From NCBI RefSeq assembly GCF_905404315.1, contig NC_066282.1, positions 6,534,501-6,598,500 of the forward strand: a DNA stretch of 64,000 bases, given 5' to 3'. The notes beneath the pieces were generated by a model. The model saw only the letters and a list, made by a program, of their open reading frames with translations. It made no database searches and was not told where the DNA came from. Position 1 is the first letter of the stretch, and each line of letters opens with the position of its first letter. The translations under genes and the position numbers were made by a program. This document shows, piece by piece, positions 55,409-64,000 of this stretch. The stretch is from Leptidea sinapis (taxonomy: Eukaryota > Arthropoda > Insecta > Lepidoptera > Pieridae).

Positions 55409-55529
55409 GAAAGGATCTGGTTTATGTTTAGATTATTTTATAGCAACCTGTATATTATTCAAAGATAGCAAAGAAATAAGATTGCTCCACTCATTTATTT
55501 GCAGTAAGCGACGTTAGTTTATTGTGTTC

Positions 55530-55640
55530 CAGTAAAACGTTTTACGATAGCCACGTGATTACTGCACGAGGTTAACGACGCGTCCGAGATCGAAGTGATA
55601 GAGAGTGCTTGTCTTATTTCTGATATTGAAAGAAGTTAAA
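55530..55640. repeat. Dispersed repeat related to 11985-12065
   Basis: Shares agtaaaacgtt, agccacgtgattactg[t/c]acg, gatcgaagt and gaaagaagtta with 11980-12095. Class unknown. Confidence 0.5.
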
Positions 55641-55689
55641 CTGTCCTTTTATATACATATACGAGTAATGTACCTATGTAACGGGATTA

Positions 55690-56200
55690 CATTTATTTTA
55701 TTTTATTTATTTACTTATAACTAAAACGGCGCAATCCAATTACAATATTAAAATAAGAATTAATTACAAAATAAACATATTGCACAAATAATAGTTAATA
55801 AACACAAACTTTACTGTAAATAACTAATAATTAATTAACATCCAAATACCGTTCATCCATTCCTCACACAAAAACGCAAACATTCTGTTAAAATCGTCTG
55901 CCATCCATCCTCAAAAAAATTTCAAGCAGGGTTGGCTTCGAGAAGAGCGTTGAGAGCAGAGAGAGACCTCGGTATAGGTGAGGTGGTGCGAGCCACAATA
56001 CGATGTGTCGGACTCGAACAATCTATGCCTGCGCCTCGAACAGTAATTGTCCGATATATAGATGCTACACAGCCCAACATGCAAAGTCGGCACATCTATA
56101 TCACCTCTGAGAACACTGCACATAACTGTGAGCTGCTGTCGTTTTCGCCTAACCTCGAGGGAGTTGTACCCAGAAGAAATTTTGTGGGAAACATATAGTT
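55690..56200 (-). pseudogene. LINE C-terminal ORF relic with TAAA-type tail
   Basis: Minus-strand frames read TVMCSVLRGDIDVPTLHVGL and SRRRHRLF, then in a shifted frame HRIVARTTSPIPRSLSALNA and LLEANPA, and after a stop FFEDGWQTILTECLRFC. This is the recognised 'VLRGDID...RRRH.LF...AH..SPI.R.L..LN.LLE.NP..D.F.D.W' ending of insect non-LTR RT proteins. An ataaataaaataaaataaa tail follows at 55690-55710 in reverse. The opposite-strand frame 55932-56198 is its shadow. Confidence 0.65.
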
Positions 56201-56925
56201 TCCATGCATACGTTTGTAAAGGTACCTAAGAAAAGCTTTTTGTACCTTTTCGAGAAGGAGTACATAAGTTTTAAAATTTGTTGTACGTATTGCAAGTTAG
56301 AAACGCCTAAGGCGACACATATTGCATATTTTTAAATAATTTATATTTTAAACGTGAAAACTTGAAAATTCTAAAAAGGGACATCCCATTTCTGGTCATC
56401 AATATTGTGACAACTTAAAATCTTTAAATTTTTATTTTATTTCATTAAAACTCCGACATCGGAGGAAAAAAGAATTCCATAATTTATCGCCATTTCACAT
56501 ATTCTTTTGAAGATAAATATTCTTAAAAAGTGTGACAAGAAAAAGGATAAAATGTACATCCATTGCTCCAAAGACAAAAAATATTGTGTTTTTAATAAAA
56601 AAACACTTTAACATGTAAGCATAATATTTTGTACACTAAAAACTATTTAATTTTTGTTTGAATACGTAATCCAATATAGTGGTGTATTACTACATGCATA
56701 TTTTGCGGTGACAGTAACAAATGGGACCAACTTTTCATCTACTCCTGATTAAAGTTCCCAAAGATTTGACGCTAGATAGTCTGGAGCGAAATGTGAATGA
56801 CACAGATAAGCGGTGATATATCTTGGAGCTACATGACTAATGCGTGTCTCAGATTTTTTGTATTAAACTATCTTCAGATTCATGTTGATTGTAACTAAAA
56901 AGGTAAAACATTTCATCTGTTTTGG
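56201..56925. other. AT-rich intergenic DNA
   Basis: Nothing recognised. Confidence 0.35.
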
Positions 56926-56929
56926 ATGA

Positions 56930-57395
56930 GGAGGACAAATGATTATAGGATAGGGGTCAACTTATTTTTGGGTTTTTTTTTATGAAAATGAGGGACGAGA
57001 CGAGCAGGACGTTCAGTTGATGGTAATTAATACGCTCTACCCATTACAATGTATTGCCGCTCAGGATTCTTGAAAAACCCAAAAATTCTGAGCAGCACTA
57101 CAATTGCGCTAGTCACCGTGAGAAATAAGATTTTAAATCTCATTTACCGGTCAAAAGGGCGCCGTAGCTACTGAAATTTCTGTCAGTAGCTACGGCGCCC
57201 TTTTGACCGAAACACAGTAATGTTTACATATTACTGCTTCACGGCTGAAATAGGCGCCGTTGTGGTACCCATAATCTAGTTAGCTTCCTTTGCAAAGGAG
57301 CCTCCCACTAGTCAACATATACTATACCCCTGAACGTAAGTGATCACCGCAGCCTCTCTTAACACCAAAGGAATCACAATAGAGTTGCCGATTTA
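56930..57395 (-). pseudogene. Main LINE family 3' relic split by a SINE-like repeat
   Basis: Plus-strand pieces gatgaggaggacaaatgatt (56926-56945) and taagtgatcaccgcagcctc to gaatcacaatagagttgccg (57339-57391) are the family 3' end. The SINE-like copy at 56972-57308 lies between them, flanked by gtcaac at 56956-56961 and 57311-57316. Confidence 0.65.
56972..57308 (-). repeat. GTGGGAGGC-type SINE-like repeat with internal perfect fold-back
   Basis: A minus-strand full-length copy (A run at the left edge; 5' end gtgggaggctcctttgcaaa at 57308). Between 57148 and 57209 the normal sequence is replaced by a perfect 27-bp inverted repeat with an 8-nt spacer, made from the agggcgccgtagct region of the repeat itself. 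Confidence 0.85.
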
Positions 57396-57587
57396 TATTA
57401 TTGGTTGGGATATGAAATACGTTAGTTTGTCTTATGAGAAACGTTATTCATATATTCAATATGATACAACTGTTTATTGTTATGGATTTCTCAAGTTCTG
57501 TATATTTGAAGTCATTCAAAATATGATAATAATAATATTGACACACTTTACCACAAATTATCTTGACCCAAACTATGCATAGCCTGT

Positions 57588-57775
57588 ACTATGGGTTCAA
57601 GACAATGATATTTTTATTACAATATACTTAAATATACATGAATATATATAAACGTCCATGATTCGGAAACAAATATCCATATTCATCGTATAAATTTACC
57701 TTACCTATCGGATTCGAACCCGGGACCTCTAGCTCAGGCGGCAGGGTCACTGACCACAGAGCTATATGGTTAATG
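57588..57775 (-). repeat. tRNA-like SINE (family 2), copy 2
   Basis: On the minus strand the head reads accatatagctctgtggtca, then gagctagaggtcccgggttc with B box gggttcgaatccg. The body ends at cttgaacccatagtac. It matches 1660-1865. The head is more complete here. Confidence 0.7.
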
Positions 57776-57779
57776 TATA

Positions 57780-58635
57780 TAGATCATAATAAAAATTCTT
57801 TATTATTTCTTACTGAGAATTATAGTTAAAGTTGTGATTAAAATGTTTAGTGTAGTATCAATAGTGTATCATGAGTAAATTAATAAATAAATAAATACAT
57901 ATACACACTGGTTTATTGCTATGCTTACGCATTAATTTCGAAAAATAATTTAACTTTTACTACAAAACAGGCGAAAGTTTTCAATGTTATAATTAAAAAC
58001 CTTAAACTTCAGTTTTTGATTACACTTAGAAAGACAGGCAAATTAATCAACACAAACTTAGCACTTGCAGTAAAGCTGAAATGTTAAATATCCCAATAAC
58101 AAAATCTGGTTCAATAGTCAGAATATGGCTCATAATAATATTATAATATGTTATGTTATTTATTTAATAAATTTCCTCAACAAGGTATACACTTATACAA
58201 ACAAATATAATACATCAACAACAACATTCATAGTTATGGTAAGTGATGTCTCAGTTATAAGCGAAAATGACATGCTATTCAACTAAATTAAGCCATTAAA
58301 TAAAATAAGGACTATAATATATCTAATAATATAATATTGATGTAAATTAACGCAAAAATAGATTGAATTCATCCCACCCTTAAAAGAACCGTTGAAATAA
58401 TTAAATTTTTTAAAATTCAAATCATGATGTCTTTTATATTCCCTGGTAATCCCTATTCATAATAACCTAAATTAGATCCTGCATAGTTACAGAGAAAAGG
58501 GACATATTTCTTAAACGCTCTCGTATGACTTTCAAAGTCAAAGTCAAATAAACTTTATTGAATTAGGCTTAAATTAAGCGCTTTTTAATCGTTACTATAA
58601 ATATTTTTGTGAAATTACTGAATGAACCATGTGTT
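57780..58635. other. AT-rich intergenic DNA
   Basis: No gene. At 58535-58570 tcaaagtcaaataaacttta is a retroelement-like 3' end (minus), similar to bits at 11690-11720. Confidence 0.4.
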
Positions 58636-58639
58636 TTTT

Positions 58640-61600
58640 TTAAGGAATAGGAGGACAAACGAGCGTACGGGTCACCTGGTGTTAAGTTATCACCGCTGCC
58701 CACATTCTCTTGTAACACCAGAGGAATCATAAGAGCGTTGCCGGCCTTTAAGGAAGGTGTACGCGCTTTTTTTGAAGGTACCCATGTCGTATCGTCCCGG
58801 AAACACCGCACAAGGAAGCTCATTCCACAGTTTTGTAGTACGTGGAAGAAAGCTCCTTGAAAACCGCACTGTGGAGGACCGCCACACATCCAGATGGTGA
58901 GGATGATATCTTAACTTGTGGCGTGTCGTGCGAAGGTGGAATTCGGCGGCAGGAATCAGGTTAAACAGCTCTTCGGAACACTCCCCGTGATAAATGCGGT
59001 AGAAGACAGACAATGAAGCGACGTCTCTACGCAACGCCAAGTGATCCAGCCGTTCACAGAGCATTGGGTCCCCGACAATTCGAGCTGCTCTGCGTTGTAC
59101 TCGGTCAAATGGATCGAGCAGATACTGGGGTGCGCCAGACCAGAGATGACCTGACCTGTGGCCGGACCTGCGCTTTGTAGAGCGCTAGAATGTGGGCCGG
59201 CTTGAAGTATTGCCGTGCTCTATTGATGACACCCAGCTTCTTCGAAGCCAATTTGGCTTTGCCCTCCAGATGGCCACGGAATTGGCAATCGCTCGAGATT
59301 TCGAGACCCAGTATTCCGATACTAGGCGAGGCTTTAAGAGAAGAGTTTTCAAAGAGCGGTGATACGACAAATGGGATTTTTTTAGTGGTAAATGCGCAAA
59401 CATGAGTCTTCTGGGGGTTAAATTGGACAAGGTTCAATTTACCCCATTCCGCGACCTTCTCGAGAGAGGACTCGATAGAAGAGACAAGTTTCTCCCGCCA
59501 CTGGTCTACTATTTCCCGAGAGAGACCTGTATCGCCCGTGTATACGGCATCACCAATGCTGTCATCTGCATAGCAATGTATATTGGAGTTGTCCAACATA
59601 TCATTGATATGCAGAAGAAACAGCGTAGGAGATAGCTCACAGCCTTGGGGCACTCCAGCTTTCACGGGCTTCGGGTTCGAGCAATATCCGTCGACAACGA
59701 CCTATATGCTACGCCCAGTGAGGAAGCTGGAGGTCCACTTGCACAAGCTCTCGGGAAGCCCAAATGATGGAAGTTTTGAGAGGAGCGCCTTGTGCCATAC
59801 ACGATCAAAGGCCTTCGCTATATCCAGGCTAACTGCCAGGCCTTCCCCCTTGCTTTCAATAGCCGCCGCCCATCTATGTGTTAGGTATACCAGAAGATCA
59901 CCTGCCGACCGACCATGGCGAAAGCCGTATTGTCGGTCGTTGATCAACTGATTACCCTCTAGGTATACCAAGAGCTGGCGGTTGATTATGCTCTCCATGA
60001 TTTTGGAGAGAAGGGAGGTAATAGCAATAGGCCTGTAGTTTGCTGGATCCGAACTGTCTCCTTTTTTTGGATCGGATGGAGAAGGGCTGACTTCCATGAG
60101 TCAGGGACTACGCCTTTTGAATAAGAGTGCCGGAATAAACGCGTTAGCACCGGCGTCAACTCAGGGGCACACGTTCTAAGCACGATTGGAGAAATGCCAT
60201 CCGGCCCGCTCGCCTTCCTGACGTCCTACGAAAACAGAGCTGGCCTTACAGTTTTCTGTCTGAACTATACTACAGGCATAGAGCTCTGACACCGCGGGAT
60301 GGTCGGCGGTGTTTTTCCGTTGTCGTCAAGAGTCGAGTTGGAGGCAAAAAGAGCGCATAGGAGATCGGCTTTCTCTTTTGCCGTATGGGCCAGGATGTCA
60401 TTCCTCATGTGCAACGGCGGCAGGGATGGCTGGTTGAAGTTATCAAGAGCAGCTTTCGACATTGACCAGAACTTGCGTGTTCCGGTCGGGTAACTGGAAA
60501 GCTTCTCGCCGATTTTGACGATGTGCTTCGATTTCGCACGGGCGATGTGCTGCTTAAAAAATCTGGAGGCACGGTTATATTTCCTCTTAAGAAATTTGCA
60601 GTTCGAATCCCTTGTGCCCAGCGCCGCAACCAAAGTTTGATACGCCTGGTTTTTGCAGTCAGATGCTGCTTTAACTGACGCATCGAACCAGGGCTGTGAT
60701 CTGCCACCAATCGATACTATAGAGCTTGGTATAAAAATATCCATGCCCTGCAGTATCACATCGGCTACTGCAACGTTGCAGGCACTACGATCATGCGAAG
60801 GGAAACAAACCTTGCCCCAAGGGTAGGATGCAAAAAAGGAACGCAACCTATCCCAATCTGCAGACTTGTAGTGCCAAACGCCGCGGGTCGCTGGTGGTTT
60901 GTGACGTTGGCGCCGGATAGGCACTACACTCCTGACCAGGCAATGGTCGGACGTTCCGAGAGGGGCGTCGACAAAGACCTTGTAACCATCGGGATGTGTA
61001 GTCAGCAGAAGATCTAATAAGGACGGCATGTGGCTATCTACATCCGGGAGCCGCGTTGGCGACTCAACCAATGGGACAGTCTGTGGTACGTGATCCAAGC
61101 CATTCGGCATCGTGCCCGTTGAAATCACCCAAGACTACGATTTCAGCGGAGGGGATCTGTGCAAGTACGTCGTGAATTGCCGCTTGAACGCAGCCCATGA
61201 GATGATCGGTTTCTGCGTTACCACTATGGGACCTATAGAGACACGCATAGATGGGGACGCTGTCCTCTAAATCTACGCGGAACCAGAGAGTAGACAGGTC
61301 CCTACCCTCAAAATTGCCGAGACGGCGACAGCAGATATCGTCCCTAACGTACAGACATACCCCGGCATGAGGCAAAAAATTGTGCTCAATTTTGTACCCG
61401 GGGTACGTTTTCCGGTCCTCGACAGTAACCTATGCGAAACATAGCGGCGCTAGGCCGCTACTTCACGCCGGTATTCTGTGTGAGTGTGGTAATTAGCCCG
61501 GACGAGTCTGGCCCGATTGTGCTGACGTCATAAGATGGCAGCGCGACTCTCCCACTTCTAAAAAGCCCTTAGTCGCCTCTTACCCACCCTTGTTTTCCAA
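58640..61600 (-). pseudogene. Main LINE family, long copy with 5' leader but deleted ORF start
   Basis: The minus strand carries a GC-rich leader (61430-61600) with a CRE-like tgacgtca at 61523-61530 and gcctagcgccgctatgtttc. The endonuclease (61064-61375: IVVLGDFNGHDAEWL), linker (60265-61100) and RT with SSGPDG-type core follow. KKGDSSDPANYRPIA, SLDIAKAFDRVWH and HCYADDSIGD (about 59565-59595) are present, then the C-terminal domain to 58690. The ORF start is deleted: just after the EN motif region the sequence jumps at about 61410 into the leader. About 50 bp is missing near 61077, breaking the EN frame. There are also frameshifts near 60080 and a stop near 59705. Confidence 0.85.
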
Positions 61601-61604
61601 AAAA

Positions 61605-62340
61605 GTTGAGCACAAGCTCACAACAAGAACATACAACTCAATGGCCATTATTTTCAATCAAATAGGGTATTTTACATTGGCTGTAATAAAGAATAAACTG
61701 TATAAATATAAATTATCGTATATTGGATGCATCAACCTTTATAGCTTCAATTCATTATTTGTGTAAGGATGCTTCGTGAACATGATGGTCGTAATTACTG
61801 TCATAATTAGTAATCAGTAGTGATTTATTAACTATAACAGACCGACATGGCACCACAATGGGCACAGTTCACGAGTTGACACATGGATCAGCCATCGTTC
61901 CTTTCGCAGATATTTGAGAGAAGGTTTGGTTAAGAGGTTGGAACAGTGAGGTTTAGGTCGATGTTATATGATGAAAACCAATATTATACTTATATCAATC
62001 TACACGGGAAAATATTCGGCCGTCAGGAGATTTCGTTTTCTAAGAGGAGTTAACGTTAAATTATTTGACGATTGATCTTAGCCATGGATTAATAATAAAA
62101 ACGCAAACTCTCATCCGCATGCCCAATTAAGTGTTGACATTTATTTACACAGGCGAACCATTGATAATCGAGTCGATTTTATAGGTAACGATGTTTGTTT
62201 GAATATTGAGTTCACTGATTCAATAATAAATGGAGCTATATGGTAATATTAAATTGTATACTATGATTGTGCTTATAATAATAGAAGGGTAGATTTAATT
62301 TATATTGTAATGTGACATGATTTTGTGTTGAAACAAAAGA
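61605..62340. other. AT-rich intergenic DNA
   Basis: Nothing recognised. Confidence 0.35.
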
Positions 62341-62344
62341 TTTA

Positions 62345-62855
62345 CTTACCCCTCATAATGAATATGATATGTCACCTTTTTGCTCTTAATAGTGATTTTC
62401 ATTATAATAACACTAGAAATAAAGCGTTGCTTGTAACTATTTCTAGTAGGCTTCATAAGAAACATAATAGGTTTAAGGGTAAATTTATACACTTTTATAA
62501 TAAAGTCCCAGCAACTGTTCGGGTAGTATCTATAAATAAATTTAAATGTTTTATAAAAAAAAGTGGCTCTGTTGTAAATCCTACGACTCCACGGCTGAAT
62601 ATCTTAGTGATCGGACAACCTGGGACTAGATTATGATTATTTAATAGCAATAGCAATGACATTACTATATTGTATATTTCATTAAAAAGAGCGCAGGAAA
62701 AAAATACTGGGAGAGTTTCTTGCGCCGCTTCTCTCTCAGAGCGCCATTTGCTTCGAAAGCGGTAGTAGTATCTAGTATATTAGAAATAACATCAAAAAGA
62801 ATTCTAAAGGAATCAATTTTGAGAATATAAATGCCTGTTATGCCGTTTTAGAGAT
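62345..62855 (+). pseudogene. LINE 3' end (YNTRNK type), copy 2
   Basis: The frame 62325-62636 encodes FHYNNTRNKALLVTISSRLH, RFKGKFIHFYNKVPATVRV and VINPTTPRL-like sequence to GQPGTRL and a stop. A 3' untranslated block with cttctctctcagagcgccat follows. It matches 28665-29135 along its length. The upstream RT is absent. Confidence 0.75.
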
Positions 62856-62859
62856 TAGA

Positions 62860-63735
62860 ATTCTGGCTTATTTCCACAGTGTGCTATTTGCGCAGTGTAT
62901 ATGAGAGCACAAAACGCAACTAACACTCAAATCAACACTTGCAATAGAAATAATTGTAAATAAATAATTTTAATAAGCTAATGAAATCTGTACAAGTTTA
63001 AAATTAAATGGGATTTTCTAAGGAAATAGGTAAATTCAAGGAAATAAACTTTATTTTATGCGTTGTAACCTGTCAATTATTTTGTTACTATTGACTTTCA
63101 ATCTAGTACCTAGCGTTATTTAATTTTGGGTACCTTAAACTGTGTTGAAAGTATACTCGCTATATTATGTACTCAAATCCCCAATTTCGCTAATAGTTTC
63201 CAATAAAAGTAAATTAATTAAAATAAATATTTCAGTTTTAAGAAATCACCCGATAACAAAAATATGCCCAACCCCAGTCACTCGACTTTAGTTGGTTTAA
63301 AAAGGTTTTTTTTGATAAAAATACAAAAAAAAAATTAAAATAAAAAACATATATTTTTATGCTTACGAAATGACTACAGAATGAATGACAGACTAATAGC
63401 TTAGCCTGGATCGGCAAAAACATAAACTCACATGTGTATGGAATGAACGCAATGCAAAGGAAAGGATTCAAAAGCTACCTACATACTACTACTAAACACT
63501 AACATTATGTATTAAAATTAACGCACAATATAAAAAAAAATAATATATTATTATTCTTTTACCCATCAATTTCCAATTTTCTAATTTTTCCAAGATATTG
63601 GAATTTATTTATTATGATTATGATAAGTAGAGAACGACGAAACGAAAAAGATAAAAGTGCAAAGAGTGCTCAAAATAAAATGTCTGGAAAAAATATTTAT
63701 GAATATAGTATTATAAACTTTTTTATAACAATAAG
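62860..63735. other. AT-rich intergenic DNA
   Basis: No gene supported; open frames at 63238-63471 and 63605-63853 are low-complexity. Confidence 0.35.
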
Positions 63736-63739
63736 GGAA

Positions 63740-63832
63740 TTGATATGCCCTGCACATTACAATGTAGTGCCGCTCAGGATTTTCGTAAAACACAAGAATT
63801 CTGAGCACTATAACTGCGCTCGACATAATAAT
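63740..63832 (-). repeat. GTGGGAGGC-type SINE-like repeat, fragment
   Basis: Only the 3'-central part is kept: atgccctgcacattacaatg, tagtgccgctcaggattttc and actgcgctcgac on the plus strand. The rest of the family unit is missing on both sides. Confidence 0.65.
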
Positions 63833-64000
63833 AAAAAGAACAAAAATTTATAGGTAAAAAGCCTAAAAAACAATATTTACAATATAAAATTTATTTAGTT
63901 CTATAGATAATATTATAGTAGTAAAATAGTTTTCACGCACCTAAAAAATATTCTTAAGTTGGCCAAAATTGGCCGACGGAAAGTTCTTATTTGATCAATC

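Noticed and set aside
55932..56198. 88-residue plus frame in GC-richer DNA
   Set aside because: The minus strand matches the conserved end of a non-LTR RT protein; the plus frame is incidental.
1..64000. CRISPR arrays, bacterial operons or prophage
   Set aside because: No regularly spaced direct repeats, Shine-Dalgarno-led gene runs or bacterial-type genes; the spliced gene and LINE content are eukaryotic.

Overview
The window looks like insect nuclear DNA, most probably from a butterfly or moth (Lepidoptera). The base composition is strongly AT-rich. There is one intron-containing gene of the insect GMC oxidoreductase type. The rest is a dense mixture of LINEs (an endonuclease/RT family with many copies, CR1-like, RTE-type and RNase H-bearing fragments), D,D34D mariners, tRNA-like SINEs and small terminal-inverted-repeat elements. 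The family names rest on motif recognition in translated sequence, not on database searches.

Only one host gene is supported: a minus-strand GMC (FAD-dependent glucose dehydrogenase-like) oxidoreductase running from a start codon at 48694 to a stop at 42688. I assembled it from four exons whose GT-AG sites and codon phases fit exactly. They give a 630-residue secreted-type protein with the FAD-binding GAGTAGC motif, both GMC signatures and a His/Asn catalytic pair 43 residues apart. Its introns carry LINE, RTE and SINE fragments. A broken mariner/CR1 mosaic begins about 190 bp upstream of the start codon.

Layout. 1-4.7 kb: SINEs, a CR1-like tail and AT-rich DNA. 4.7-9.2 kb: a 3' fragment and a nearly complete copy of the main LINE family. 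9.2-14 kb: AT-rich, with a THAP-type remnant and a 640-bp repeat. 14-22.4 kb: a repeat pair, another main-family LINE copy, a decayed RT fragment, a 2-kb RTE element and an RNase H LINE tail. 22.4-32 kb: CR1 tails, a SINE split by a THAP-type MITE, a composite tRNA-like SINE, RTE tails and the second 640-bp repeat. 32-41 kb: two mariners, a rearranged LINE, a hAT-like MITE and an RTE tail. 41-49 kb: the GMC gene. 49-64 kb: a mariner/CR1 mosaic, a folded-back RTE insertion, more CR1, SINE and LINE tails, and a 3-kb main-family LINE copy with internal deletions.

The most interesting structural signal is a set of perfect short-spacer inverted repeats inside retroelement copies (23817-23865, 51195-51243, 57148-57209, plus smaller ones). 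They look like fold-back or template-switch products made during or after retrotransposition. One sits at the 5' side of an RTE insertion bounded by an 11-bp target-site duplication. I see no new coding system, CRISPR array or functional tRNA/rRNA gene.
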